64,000 nt of DNA, taken from NCBI GenBank assembly GCA_046046245.1, contig JBJOKE010000030.1, positions 1 through 64,000 of the forward strand, read 5' to 3'. Both the position numbers and the translations under genes were made by a program. The notes below the pieces were generated by a model. The model was given only the letters and a program-made list of their open reading frames with translations, did no database searches and was not told the DNA's origin. Numbering within the stretch: the first letter of the stretch is position 1; each line of letters opens with the position of its first letter. Shown piece by piece: positions 16,182 through 24,951 of this stretch. The stretch is from UBA4615 sp046046245 (lineage in GTDB: Bacteria > Pseudomonadota > Gammaproteobacteria > Burkholderiales > Burkholderiaceae_E).

Positions 16182-17189
16182 TCAGCCCTTCCAGGCCTGC
16201 GGGTTCACCATCGACTTCGGCGGCTCGCCGCGCGCGAACGACGCGACGCAGCCGAGCCCCTCGCGGGCGATCGCGTCGAAGCACTCGTCGGTCCAGCACA
16301 GCGCATGCGGCGTGACGATGACGTTGTCCATCGACAGCAGCGGGTTCGACGGATCGACCGGCTCCTGCTCGAACACGTCCAGGCCGGCGCCGGCGATCGT
16401 GCCCGAGCGCAGCGCGTCGATCAGCGCGGCCTCGTCGACCACCGGACCGCGCGCGAGGTTCACGAAGAAGGCCTCGCGCTTCATCCGCGCGAAGCGCGCC
16501 GCGTTCATCAGGTGGCGGGTCTCGTCGTTCAGGATGCAGACCGAGACGACGAAGTCGCACTGCGGCAGCATCTCGTCGAGCGGCATCCGCGTGGCACCGA
16601 GGCCCGCGATGGTCGCGGCCGGCACGTACGGATCGGCCGCGAGCATCCGCCAGCCGAAGGGTCGCGCGAGCGACAGCAGCTCGGCACCGATGCCGCCCAC
16701 GCCGATCACGCCGAGCGTGCGCGTGGTGAGGCCGAGGCCCATGTGTCCGGTGCGCTCGTTCCAGCGGCCGGCGCGCGTGAGCCGGTCCTTCGCGAACAGT
16801 CGGCCGGCGAGCGCGAACAGCATCGTCAGCACCGCGACCGCCACCGGCCGGCGGATCGCGACCGGCGTGTTCGTGACCACCACGCCGGCCTCGGTCATCG
16901 CCGGCACGTCGACCGAGTCGTAGCCCACGCCGTGGCGCGCGATCAGCCGCACGCGGCGGTCGGCGCGCGAGACCGACTCGCGGGTGACCGGCAGCGAGTT
17001 CACGTAGAGCAGGTCGTAGCGGGCGGCGAGGTCCGGCGTGATCGAGGCGGCGGATTCGGGGATGAACTCCCAGTCGATGGCCGGCTCGCGCTCCAGGAGC
17101 TCGAGCGGTCCGCGGCCGAACGAGGGCGCCCCCGAGGGCGTCAGCAGGTCGCGCGTCAGGCCGACCTTCCAGCGGCGCGCGGCGCTCAT
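16182..17189 (-). CDS. D-isomer-specific 2-hydroxyacid dehydrogenase family protein
   Basis: 335 residues. Two-lobed NAD-dependent dehydrogenase: the Rossmann signature GVIGVGGIGAELL is in the middle, LIARHGVGYDSVDV is the upstream conserved segment with the substrate-binding Arg, NLARGPVVDEAALI carries the second conserved Arg, and GLDVFEQEP the catalytic Glu; VIVTPHALCWT holds the His. Substrate unknown; it could reduce a 2-keto acid such as glyoxylate or hydroxypyruvate. Its ATG overlaps the stop of the aldolase gene upstream (ATGA), so the two are coupled: an aldolase releasing a keto acid next to a keto-acid reductase makes sense as a short catabolic path. Confidence 0.88.
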   Translation of the reverse strand: MSAARRWKVGLTRDLLTPSGAPSFGRGPLELLEREPAIDWEFIPESAASITPDLAARYDLLYVNSLPVTRESVSRADRRVRLIARHGVGYDSVDVPAMTEAGVVVTNTPVAIRRPVAVAVLTMLFALAGRLFAKDRLTRAGRWNERTGHMGLGLTTRTLGVIGVGGIGAELLSLARPFGWRMLAADPYVPAATIAGLGATRMPLDEMLPQCDFVVSVCILNDETRHLMNAARFARMKREAFFVNLARGPVVDEAALIDALRSGTIAGAGLDVFEQEPVDPSNPLLSMDNVIVTPHALCWTDECFDAIAREGLGCVASFARGEPPKSMVNPQAWKG

Positions 17190-17959
17190 TTCGCGGCTCC
17201 CGCGAGCGCGGTGAGGCGCTTCGCGCCGTCGACGAAGAGGCCGACGTCGGTACCCACCGCGATCATCGTGTAGCCCCAGGCGCGCACGCGCTCGATCCAG
17301 CGCGGATCGGTCGCCATGAAGCCCGCCGCCTTGCCGTGCGCGCGCGCCGCGGCCGCGGTGCGGACCATCGCGGCCTCGAAGCGCGGATCGTCGAACGCGC
17401 CGGGGATGCCCATGAAGTTCGTCAGGTCGAAGTGGCCGACCCAGAGCACGTCGATGCCGTCGACCGCGGCGATCGCCTCGACCTCGTCGAGCCCGCGCTC
17501 GGTCTCGATCTGCGCGATGAGCAGCGTGCGCTGCTCCAGCGCGGCGATCTTGTCGCGCGGCGCGCCCGGCTCGAAGTCGTCGTGCGCGAAGCCGAACCCC
17601 GCGCCGCGGCGGCCGTGCGGCGGGTACCAGGCCGACTCGACGATCCGGCGCGCCTGCTCGGCCGACTCCACCATCGGCACCATCACCCCCGTGGCGCCGA
17701 CGTCGAGCGCCCGCGCGATGTAGGTGTACTCGCCGCGTGGCACGCGGACCATCGGCTCGACCGGCAGGCCGCGGTGCGACGAGAACAGCCACTTCAGCGT
17801 CTCGAAGCCCAGCCCGGTGTGCTCCATGTCGTAGATCGTGAAGCGACAGCCCGCGTGCTCGGCGAGCTTGCCGATCCCGGGCGTGAAGAACTCGAACACC
17901 ATCGTGCCGGCGACGGGCTCGCCGGCCAGCACCGCCGCGCGGACGGGGTTGGTGCGCAT
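17186..17959 (-). CDS. HpcH/HpaI-type aldolase
   Basis: 257 residues, class II metal-dependent aldolase family that splits or forms 2-keto-3-deoxy acids with pyruvate. Signatures are FEFFTPGIGKLAEHAGCRF, a start typical for the group, the metal-binding IETERGLDEVEAI and IDVLWVGHFDLTNFMGIPG. The ATG at 17959 is preceded by GGAGGAG about eight bases upstream, which decides the start over the longer open frame. First gene of a two-gene unit with the 2-hydroxyacid dehydrogenase. Divergent from cobS; the 166 bases between contain no recognisable cobalamin riboswitch. Confidence 0.88.
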   Translation of the reverse strand: MRTNPVRAAVLAGEPVAGTMVFEFFTPGIGKLAEHAGCRFTIYDMEHTGLGFETLKWLFSSHRGLPVEPMVRVPRGEYTYIARALDVGATGVMVPMVESAEQARRIVESAWYPPHGRRGAGFGFAHDDFEPGAPRDKIAALEQRTLLIAQIETERGLDEVEAIAAVDGIDVLWVGHFDLTNFMGIPGAFDDPRFEAAMVRTAAAARAHGKAAGFMATDPRWIERVRAWGYTMIAVGTDVGLFVDGAKRLTALAGAAK

Positions 17960-18125
17960 AAGGGGGCTCCTCCTCGATGTGGGGCACCGCGCGTCGCGGG
18001 CCCCGGGATCGAGTCGATGGTAGCAGCGGCCCCACTCACGGGCCGCGCCCGTTCCGTTCGGTGCGGGCGCGCCGTGCCGGCGCGGTACCATCGGGCACCC
18101 GGGCCGCGAGCCGCGAACCGGGCCC

Positions 18126-18965
18126 ATGATGACCCGACAGCTCCGCCTCTTCCTCGTCGCGCTCCAGTTCTACAGCCGCATCCCGGTCACCGGACGCCTC
18201 GCCGCCTGGATGGGCTGGGACCCGTCGTGGCTGGGCGGCGCGGTGCGCTATTTCCCGCTGGTGGGCATCGTCGTCGCGATCGGCCAGTCGGTCGTCTACA
18301 TCGCCGCGAGCACGCTGCTGCCGCATCCGGTGGCGCTGCTGCTCGCGATCGCGGCCGGCCTGCTGCTCACCGGCGCGTTCCACGAGGACGGCTGGGCCGA
18401 CTTCTGCGACGGCTTCGGCGGCGGCAACGACCGCGCGCGGACGCTGGCGATCATGCGCGACTCGCGGATCGGCGCCTATGGCGCGATCGGCATCGCGACC
18501 CTGCTGCTGATGCGCTTCGAGACGCTGGCCCACGTCGAGGCCGACTGGGTGGTCGCCACGCTCGTCTGCGCGGCCGCGTTCTCGCGCGGCTGCTCGGTGC
18601 TGGTGATGGCGAGCCTGCGCTACGCGCGCGACGAGGCCGATGCGAAGGCCAAGCCGATCGCCGAGCACGTGACCGGACGCGATGCCGTCGTCGCGCTCGG
18701 GTTGGCGATCGCGCCGTCGGCGGCGCTGGTGGCCTGGACCGGCGACTGGGCGCCCGCTGCCGCCGCGGGCGGCGTCGCGCTGCTGGCCACCGCGGCGCTG
18801 CGCCGGATGATGCGGCGGCGGCTGGGCGGCTACACCGGCGACGCGCTGGGCGCGGTCCAGCAGCTCGCCGAACTCGGTTTCCTGATCGGGCTGCTGGCCG
18901 TGCTCGGCCTGCCGCCCGAGACGGGCCCCGACGATCCCGACGCCGACGACGAGGAGGAGCCTTGA
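18126..18965 (+). CDS. cobS: adenosylcobinamide-GDP ribazoletransferase (cobalamin synthase)
   Basis: Joins GDP-cobinamide and alpha-ribazole in the inner membrane, the last step of the nucleotide-loop pathway. 279 residues with several hydrophobic segments. The hallmark acidic motif GAFHEDGWADFCDGFGGG (about residues 82-99) and MRDSRIGAYGAIGI are present, as is RRRLGGYTGDALGAVQQ near the C-terminus. Start at one of two adjacent ATGs (18126 or 18129). The next gene, cobC, overlaps its stop, and cobT upstream supplies the ribazole phosphate. Confidence 0.95.
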   Translation: MMTRQLRLFLVALQFYSRIPVTGRLAAWMGWDPSWLGGAVRYFPLVGIVVAIGQSVVYIAASTLLPHPVALLLAIAAGLLLTGAFHEDGWADFCDGFGGGNDRARTLAIMRDSRIGAYGAIGIATLLLMRFETLAHVEADWVVATLVCAAAFSRGCSVLVMASLRYARDEADAKAKPIAEHVTGRDAVVALGLAIAPSAALVAWTGDWAPAAAAGGVALLATAALRRMMRRRLGGYTGDALGAVQQLAELGFLIGLLAVLGLPPETGPDDPDADDEEEP

Positions 18966-19540
18966 CCCACGCCCACGGCCCGCTGCGGCTCTGGCTGGTG
19001 CGCCATCCGAAGCCCGACGTCCCGGTCGGCTGGTGCTACGGCGCGAGCGACGTGCCGATCGTCGACGCGCACCTCGACGAGCTGCTCGGGGCGCTGCCGG
19101 CACGGCTGCCGCGCGAGGCGCCGGTCTACAGCAGCCCGCTGTCGCGCTGCCTGCGGCTCGCCCGCGGCCTCGAGCGCGCCGGCTTCGGGACGCCGACGAT
19201 CGACGCGCGACTGCGCGAGATGGACTTCGGCCGCTGGGAGGGCCGGCCCTGGACCGAGGTGCCGCGCCACGAGATCGACGCGTGGCGCGACGACCTCGTC
19301 GACTACGTGCCGCCGGGCGGCGAGCCGCTGGCGGCGCTGGCCGAGCGCGGCCACGGCTTCGTCGCGTCGCTGCCGCCGCATCCGGACGCGATCGTCGTCA
19401 CCCACGCGGGCGTGATCCAGACGCTGATGCGAACGCTGCGCGGCGAGCCGCTCGCGAACTTCGGGGCGACGAAGGTCGACTACGGGCAGGTGGTGGTGCT
19501 GGAGCGCGACGGCGCGGGCTGGACGCTGCGGCCGGACTGA
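18962..19540 (+). CDS. cobC: alpha-ribazole phosphatase, histidine phosphatase family
   Basis: 192 residues. Histidine phosphatase core: RLWLVRHPKPDV holds the catalytic His (RHP rather than RHG), VYSSPLSRCLRLARGL the phosphate-binding Arg, REMDFGRWEGRPW, and IVVTHAGVIQTLMR the second His. Placement directly behind cobS supports the role of converting alpha-ribazole 5'-phosphate to alpha-ribazole. The best start is TTG at 18962 inside the cobS stop (TTGA), with GGAGGAG just before it; coupling is therefore likely. Confidence 0.85.
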   Translation: MTHAHGPLRLWLVRHPKPDVPVGWCYGASDVPIVDAHLDELLGALPARLPREAPVYSSPLSRCLRLARGLERAGFGTPTIDARLREMDFGRWEGRPWTEVPRHEIDAWRDDLVDYVPPGGEPLAALAERGHGFVASLPPHPDAIVVTHAGVIQTLMRTLRGEPLANFGATKVDYGQVVVLERDGAGWTLRPD

Positions 19541-19543
19541 TCG

Positions 19544-19578
19544 CCGGCCGGCCCTGACCCCGGGCCTCGGCCGGCCGG
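19544..19578. terminator. inverted repeat between convergent cobC and hslU
   Basis: CCGGCCGGCC (19544-19553) and GGCCGGCCGG (19569-19578) form a 10-base stem with a 15-base loop in the 80-base gap between two genes that converge. No T-run is present. The likely use is as a shared transcription end or mRNA stabiliser for both strands. Confidence 0.45.
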
Positions 19579-19620
19579 TCTCGCCGTCCGCCGCGTCCGC
19601 ACCCTGCGCTGACCGCCGGG

Positions 19621-20973
19621 CTACAGCACGTACCGGGCGAGGTCCTCGTCGCGCGACACCGCGCCCAGGCGCCCGTCGACGAAACCCGCATCGACCCTCA
19701 CGGTCTGCCCCGAGTGCCTCGTCGCGTGGAACGACACCTCCTCGAGCAGCTTCTCCATCACCGTGTAGAGCCGCCGCGCACCGATGTTCTCGGTGGTCTC
19801 GTTGACCGAGAACGCGATCTCGGCCATCCGCTTCACGCCGTCGGGCAGGAACTCGACGCCCACGCCCTCGGTGGCCATCAGCGCCTGGTACTGCTTGACG
19901 AGGCTCGCATCGGTCTCGACGAGGATCCGCTCGAAATCCGAGGGCGTCAGCGAATCGAGCTCGACGCGGATCGGGAAGCGGCCCTGCAGCTCGGGGATCA
20001 GGTCGGAGGGCTTCGACAGGTGGAAGGCGCCCGACGCGATGAACAGGATGTGGTCGGTCTTCACCATGCCGTAGCGGGTGTTGACCGTCGTGCCCTCGAC
20101 CAGCGGCAGCAGGTCGCGCTGCACGCCCTGGCGCGAGACGTCGGCGCCGCCGACCTCGGATCGTGTCGCGATCTTGTCGACCTCGTCGAGGAACACGATG
20201 CCGTTCTGCTCGACGTTGGCGATCGCGCGCAGCTTGACCTCCTCGTCGTTGATCAGCTTGGCCGCCTCCTCGTCGCGCAGCAGGACCATGGCCTCGCGGA
20301 TCTTCAGCTTGCGCGTCCGCCGCCGGCCGCCCATGCCCTGGAAGAGCCCCTGCAGCTGCTGGGTCAGCTCCTCCATGCCGGCGCCGCCGCCGCCGACCAT
20401 CGGCAGATCGGGCATCGGCGCGGCGAGCTCGAGCTCGATCTCCTTGTCGTCGAGCTCGCCCTCGCGCAGCTTCTTGCGGAACTTCTGCCGCGTCGCGGAG
20501 TCAGCCGGCGCCGCCGCCGGGGCGCCCTCGCCCGAGCCGAAGCCGAAGCCGCCGCGCGGCGGCGGCAGCAGCGCATCGAGCACGCGCTCCTCGGCCGAAT
20601 CGACCGCGCGCGACTCGACCTTCTTCATCTCGGCCTCGCGGGTCTGCTTGACGCCGATCTCGGCGAGGTCGCGGACGATCGCGTCGACGTCCTTGCCGAC
20701 GTAGCCGACCTCGGTGAACTTGGTCGCCTCGACCTTGATGAACGGCGCATTCGCGAGCCGCGCGAGGCGGCGTGCGATCTCGGTCTTGCCCACGCCGGTG
20801 GGCCCGATCATCAGGATGTTCTTCGGCGTGATCTCGTGCCGCAGCGACTCGTCGACCTGCTGGCGGCGCCAGCGGTTGCGCAGCGCGATCGCGACCGCGC
20901 GCTTGGCGCGCTCCTGCCCGATGATGTGCTTGTCGAGCTCGGAGACGATCTCCTGGGGGGTCATGGTCGTCAT
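19621..20973 (-). CDS. hslU: HslU, ATPase/unfoldase subunit of the HslVU protease
   Basis: AAA+ unfoldase that feeds substrates to HslV. 450 residues, near the E. coli length. Start MTPQEIVSELDKHIIGQ is the family N-terminus; Walker A is GPTGVGKTEI, the pore loop is GYVGKDV, Walker B is GIVFLDEVDKI, and the C-terminal RYVL tail that inserts between HslV subunits is intact at the extreme end. The I domain (about 110-240) includes a Gly/Ala-rich loop. ATGs at 20973 and 20964 are both possible. hslV is not next to it but 9 kb away, which is unusual. Convergent with cobC. Confidence 0.96.
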   Translation of the reverse strand: MTTMTPQEIVSELDKHIIGQERAKRAVAIALRNRWRRQQVDESLRHEITPKNILMIGPTGVGKTEIARRLARLANAPFIKVEATKFTEVGYVGKDVDAIVRDLAEIGVKQTREAEMKKVESRAVDSAEERVLDALLPPPRGGFGFGSGEGAPAAAPADSATRQKFRKKLREGELDDKEIELELAAPMPDLPMVGGGGAGMEELTQQLQGLFQGMGGRRRTRKLKIREAMVLLRDEEAAKLINDEEVKLRAIANVEQNGIVFLDEVDKIATRSEVGGADVSRQGVQRDLLPLVEGTTVNTRYGMVKTDHILFIASGAFHLSKPSDLIPELQGRFPIRVELDSLTPSDFERILVETDASLVKQYQALMATEGVGVEFLPDGVKRMAEIAFSVNETTENIGARRLYTVMEKLLEEVSFHATRHSGQTVRVDAGFVDGRLGAVSRDEDLARYVL

Positions 20974-21161
20974 GCCGGACAGATTACCGCATCGTCCGCA
21001 CGGGCCTGCGCCCCCGCCGCGGGCGGGCCGTCGGCCCCGGCAGCGCACCGCGACCGTGCGCCGTGACCGGCTCCGGCGCTCGGTGCGCGGGCGCAGCCGA
21101 GGCAACCCCGTGGCGACCCCGCGGCAACCCGAATCGCCCTGCACCGGACACAAGTGCCGCA

Positions 21162-21188
21162 TTGACTGTGCGACGGTCGCGCTATAGT
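21162..21188 (+). promoter_or_regulatory. probable promoter of the liv transporter operon
   Basis: TTGACT (21162-21167) and TATAGT (21183-21188) lie about 72 bases before the livG start, in the 286-base divergent region between hslU and livG. Both hexamers are near consensus but the 15-base spacer is short, so activity may depend on an activator or the true hexamers may be shifted by one or two bases. The rest of the region is GC-rich without further recognisable sites. Confidence 0.45.
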
Positions 21189-21259
21189 CTCGCGCTCCCG
21201 GCCGACCCGTGTCGTCCGGGACAAGAGCGAACACAACTCCCCCGGGGACACGGAGACCC

Positions 21260-22015
21260 ATGGCCGCCGACTACATCGTCGAGACCCAGGACCTGTCGAT
21301 CGACTTCAACGGGTTCTATGCGGTCAAGGGCGTGTCGTTGAAGGTCGAGCGCGGCTCGATCCACGCGCTGATCGGCCCCAACGGCGCCGGCAAGACGACC
21401 TGCTTCAACCTGATCACCAAGTTCCTGCGCCCCACCGGCGGGAAGATCCTCTACAACGGCCGCGACATCACCTCGGCCAGGCCGGCCGACGTCGCGCGGC
21501 TCGGGATGGTGCGCAGCTTCCAGATCTCCGCCACCTTCCCGCACCTGACGGTGCTGGAGAACGTGCGGATCGCGCTGCAGCGCAAGCTCGGCAACTCGTT
21601 CCGCTTCTGGCAGAGCGAGCGCACGCTGAATGCGCTCGACGAGCGGGCGATGGCGCTGCTCGACGACGTCGGCCTCGCCGAGTACGCCGGGCTGCAGGCG
21701 GTCGAGCTGCCCTACGGCCGCAAGCGCGCGCTCGAGATCGCGACCACGCTGGCGCTCGATCCCGAGATGATGCTGCTCGACGAGCCGACCTCCGGCATGG
21801 GTCACGAGGACATCGGCCGGATCGCGGCGCTCATCAAGCGCGTGGCGGCGAACCGCACGGTGCTGATGGTCGAGCACAACCTGTCGGTCGTCTCGGACCT
21901 GTCGGACCGGATCACCGTGCTCGCGCGCGGCGAGGTGCTGACCGAAGGGCCGTACGAAACCGTCTCGAAGGACCCGCAGGTCGTCGAGGCCTACATGGGA
22001 ACCGGACATGCCTGA
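21260..22015 (+). CDS. livG: branched-chain amino acid ABC transporter ATP-binding protein (LivG type)
   Basis: 251 residues. One of two ATPases energising uptake of leucine-type amino acids or related small acids. Walker A GPNGAGKTT, signature-helix region in VELPYGRKRALEIA (degenerate signature usual for LivG), Walker B MMLLDEPTSGMG with the conserved downstream His in VEHNLSVV. Start ATG at 21260 after a GGAGA element. First gene of livG-livF-(binding protein)-livH-livM; its last eight bases overlap livF. Confidence 0.92.
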   Translation: MAADYIVETQDLSIDFNGFYAVKGVSLKVERGSIHALIGPNGAGKTTCFNLITKFLRPTGGKILYNGRDITSARPADVARLGMVRSFQISATFPHLTVLENVRIALQRKLGNSFRFWQSERTLNALDERAMALLDDVGLAEYAGLQAVELPYGRKRALEIATTLALDPEMMLLDEPTSGMGHEDIGRIAALIKRVAANRTVLMVEHNLSVVSDLSDRITVLARGEVLTEGPYETVSKDPQVVEAYMGTGHA

Positions 22016-22712
22016 CGCGCTCCTCCAGGTCAAGGACCTGCACGGCTGGTACGGCGAGAGCCACGTGCTGCACGGGATGAGCTTCGACATCCCGGCGGGC
22101 GAGGTCGTGACCCTGCTCGGCCGCAACGGCGCCGGCAAGACGACGACGATGCGCGCGATCATGGGCGTGCTCGGCAAGCGCAAGGGATCCGTCCGCTACG
22201 AGGGCGCCGAGACCGTCAACCTGCCGTCGAACCACATCGCCAGGCTCGGCATCGCCTACTGCCCCGAGGAACGCGGCATCTTCTCGAGCCTGTCGGTGCG
22301 CGAGAACCTCGAGCTGCCGCCGGTGGTCAAGCCCGGCGGCCTGTCGCTCGACGAGGTCTACCAGCTGTTCCCGCGCCTCAAGGAGCGTGCGAACAACCAG
22401 GGCACGAAGCTGTCCGGCGGCGAGCAGCAGATGCTCGCGATCGCGCGGATCCTTCGCACCGGCGCCAAGCTGCTGCTGCTCGACGAGCCGAGCGAGGGCC
22501 TGGCGCCGGTGATCGTGCAGCACATCGGCGAGATCATCCGCACGCTGAAGAAGAAGGGCTTCACCGTGCTGCTGGTCGAGCAGAACTTCCACTTCGCCTC
22601 GACCGTCGCCGACCGCCACTACGTGGTCGAGCACGGCAAGGTGATCGACATGATCCTCAACGACCAGGTCAAGGCGAACCTGGGCAAGCTCGAGGAATAC
22701 CTCGGCGTCTGA
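22008..22712 (+). CDS. livF: branched-chain amino acid ABC transporter ATP-binding protein (LivF type)
   Basis: 234 residues, second ATPase of the transporter. Walker A GRNGAGKTTT, signature LSGGEQQMLAIAR, Walker B LLLLDEPSEGLAP, and the switch His region is LVEQNF, as in LivF proteins where Gln and Asn replace the usual His. The start overlaps livG by eight bases. The protein ends with LGKLEEYLGV, typical for the family. Confidence 0.93.
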   Translation: MPDALLQVKDLHGWYGESHVLHGMSFDIPAGEVVTLLGRNGAGKTTTMRAIMGVLGKRKGSVRYEGAETVNLPSNHIARLGIAYCPEERGIFSSLSVRENLELPPVVKPGGLSLDEVYQLFPRLKERANNQGTKLSGGEQQMLAIARILRTGAKLLLLDEPSEGLAPVIVQHIGEIIRTLKKKGFTVLLVEQNFHFASTVADRHYVVEHGKVIDMILNDQVKANLGKLEEYLGV

Positions 22713-22757
22713 CCCGGGGCGCCCCCGCCGCTGCTCCATTCCACACCAGGAGAGACC

Positions 22758-23981
22758 ATGAAGTTCAAGCCCACCCTCCTCCAGACCGCGGTCGCGGGCG
22801 CGATGGCGCTGCTCGCGGGCACCGCGTCGGCACAGATCACCGACGGCGTCATCAAGATCGGCGTGATGAACGACATGTCGGGCCTCTACGCCGACATCGC
22901 CGGGCCGGGCTCCGTCTGGGCCGCCCGCAAGGCGGTCGAGGACTTCGGCGCGGCCGCCAAGGGCATGAAGGTCGAGATCCTCGCGGCCGACCACCAGAAC
23001 AAGCCGGACATCGGCTCGAACATCGCGCGCCAGTGGATCGACGTCGACAAGGTCGACGCGATCGCCGACGTGCCGACCTCGTCCGTGGGCCTTGCGGTCA
23101 ATCAGATCATCCGCGAGAAGAACCGCGTCCACCTGAACTCGGGCTCGGCCACCTCCGACCTGACCAACAAGGCCTGCTCGCCGAACACCGTCCACTGGGC
23201 CTACGACACCTACATGCTGTCGAACGGCACGGGCCGCGCGCTGGTGAAGACCGGTGGCGACACCTGGTTCTTCCTGACCGCCGACTACGCGTTCGGCCAC
23301 GCGCTCGAGCGCGACACCGAGGCGGTCGTCACCGCCAACGGCGGCAAGGTGCTGGGCAAGGTCCGCACGCCGTTCCCGGGCCAGGACTTCTCGTCCTTCC
23401 TGCTGCAGGCCCAGTCGTCGAAGGCCAAGGTCATCGGCCTGGCCAACGCCGGCGGCGACACGATCAACTCGATCAAGCAGGCGGCCGAGTTCGGCATCAC
23501 CAAGGGCGGCCAGAACCTGGCCGGCCTGCTGGTGTTCATCACCGACGTCCATTCGCTCGGCCTGCCGACCGCGCAGGGCCTGGTGCTGACCGAGTCGTTC
23601 TACTGGGACCTGAACGACGGCACCCGCGCCTTCGCCAAGGAGTTCGCCGCGGCGAACAAGGGCCGGATGCCGTCGATGGTGCAGGCCGGCGTCTACGCGT
23701 CGGTGCTCCACTACCTGAAGGCGGTCGAGGCGCTGAAGTCCGATGCGGACGGCGTGAAGGTCGTCGACAAGATGAAGGAGATGCCGACCGACGATCGCCT
23801 GTTCGGCAAGGGCTCGATCCGCGCCGACGGCCGCAAGATCCACGACGCCTACCTGTTCGAGGTCAAGAAGCCGAACGAGTCGAAGGGCGCGTGGGACTAC
23901 TACAAGCTGCGCGCGACGATCCCGGCGGCCGAGGCCTTCCGCCCGCTGTCGCAGTCGGAGTGCCCGCTGGTCAAGAAGTAA
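22758..23981 (+). CDS. periplasmic amino-acid-binding protein of the Liv transporter
   Basis: 407 residues. Sec signal peptide (residues 1-25, MKFKPTLLQTAVAGAMALLA, cut after TASA), then a type I periplasmic binding fold: ITDGVIKIGVMNDMSGLYAD and GPGSVWAARKAVEDFG at the start, EKNRVHLNSGSATSDLTNKA in the ligand lobe, and FFLTADYAFGHALERD. This variant belongs to the group often annotated as ABC transporter substrate-binding protein in Burkholderiales; the ligand could be a branched-chain amino acid, an aromatic acid or urea-like compound. AGGAGAG lies seven bases upstream of the ATG. Third gene of the operon, giving a high-expression position before the permeases. Confidence 0.9.
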   Translation: MKFKPTLLQTAVAGAMALLAGTASAQITDGVIKIGVMNDMSGLYADIAGPGSVWAARKAVEDFGAAAKGMKVEILAADHQNKPDIGSNIARQWIDVDKVDAIADVPTSSVGLAVNQIIREKNRVHLNSGSATSDLTNKACSPNTVHWAYDTYMLSNGTGRALVKTGGDTWFFLTADYAFGHALERDTEAVVTANGGKVLGKVRTPFPGQDFSSFLLQAQSSKAKVIGLANAGGDTINSIKQAAEFGITKGGQNLAGLLVFITDVHSLGLPTAQGLVLTESFYWDLNDGTRAFAKEFAAANKGRMPSMVQAGVYASVLHYLKAVEALKSDADGVKVVDKMKEMPTDDRLFGKGSIRADGRKIHDAYLFEVKKPNESKGAWDYYKLRATIPAAEAFRPLSQSECPLVKK

Positions 23982-24069
23982 GGCGAGCCCGGACCGGCTC
24001 CACGGCCGGTCCCGTCCGCCCCGCGTGCCGACGCGCGCGGGGCGCCCTCCCTCCCGACGCCCCCGCCCC

Positions 24070-24951
24070 ATGTTCGAACTGCTCGGCATCCCGCCCCAGG
24101 CCTTCTTCGGGCAGCTGCTGCTCGGCCTGATCAACGGTGCGTTCTACGCGCTGCTGTCGCTCGGCCTCGCGGTGATCTTCGGCCTGCTGAACGTCATCAA
24201 CTTCACGCACGGCGCCCAGTACATGATGGGGGCGTTCGGAGCGTGGATGCTGCTGAACTGGGTGGGCATCCCCTTCTGGGCATCGCTGGTGATCGTGCCG
24301 ATCGTGGTCGGCGCGTTCGGCGTGCTGCTCGAGCGCGTCTTCCTCAAGCACCTGTACCACCTCGACCACCTCTACGGACTGCTGCTGACCTTCGGCCTCG
24401 CGCTGATCATCGAGGGGCTGTACCGGCACCAGTTCGGCTCCTCGGGCCAGCCCTTCGTGAACCCGCTGCCCGGCGGCACGAACCTCGGCTTCATGTTCCT
24501 GCCGTACTACCGCGGCTTCATCGTCGTGTTCTCGCTGGTGGTCTGCGTCGCCACCTGGTACATGATCGAGCGCACCAAGCTCGGCTCGTACCTGCGCGCG
24601 GCCACCGAGCGGCCGGACCTCGTGCAGGCCTTCGGCATCAACGTGCCGAGGATGATCACGCTCACCTACGGCTTCGGCGTGGCGCTTGCCGCGCTGGCCG
24701 GCGTGCTCGCCGCGCCGGCCTACCAGGTGAGCCCGACCATGGGGTCGAACCTGATCATCGTGGTGTTCGCCGTCGTCGTGATCGGCGGCATGGGCTCGAT
24801 CATGGGCTCGATCCTCACCGGATTCGGGCTGGGGATCATCGAGGGCCTGACCAAGGTGTTCTACCCCGAGGCGTCGAGCACCGTGATCTTCGTGATCATG
24901 GCGATCGTGCTGATGCTCAAGCCCGCGGGCCTCTTCGGGAAGCAGAAATGA
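24070..24951 (+). CDS. livH: branched-chain amino acid ABC transporter permease (LivH type)
   Basis: 293 residues with about eight membrane segments. Family marks: LLLGLINGAFYALLSLGLAVIFGLLNVINFTHG (the LivH N-terminus) and LRAATERPDLVQAFGINVPR, the EAA-like cytoplasmic loop. The ATG at 24070 (MFELLGIP) is chosen, since the upstream frame is Arg/Pro-rich non-homologous sequence. It overlaps livM by ATGA. Confidence 0.93.
   Translation: MFELLGIPPQAFFGQLLLGLINGAFYALLSLGLAVIFGLLNVINFTHGAQYMMGAFGAWMLLNWVGIPFWASLVIVPIVVGAFGVLLERVFLKHLYHLDHLYGLLLTFGLALIIEGLYRHQFGSSGQPFVNPLPGGTNLGFMFLPYYRGFIVVFSLVVCVATWYMIERTKLGSYLRAATERPDLVQAFGINVPRMITLTYGFGVALAALAGVLAAPAYQVSPTMGSNLIIVVFAVVVIGGMGSIMGSILTGFGLGIIEGLTKVFYPEASSTVIFVIMAIVLMLKPAGLFGKQK

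Noticed and set aside
17960..18125. Possible cobalamin riboswitch upstream of cobS
   Set aside because: I looked for the B12-box-like conserved core and did not find it; the region is GC-rich without the expected elements. The 23-base argB-cobT gap is too short for one.
21912..24134. A 740-codon minus-strand frame over the liv genes
   Set aside because: Antisense shadow of livF and the periplasmic binding protein, both of which are fully recognisable on the plus strand.
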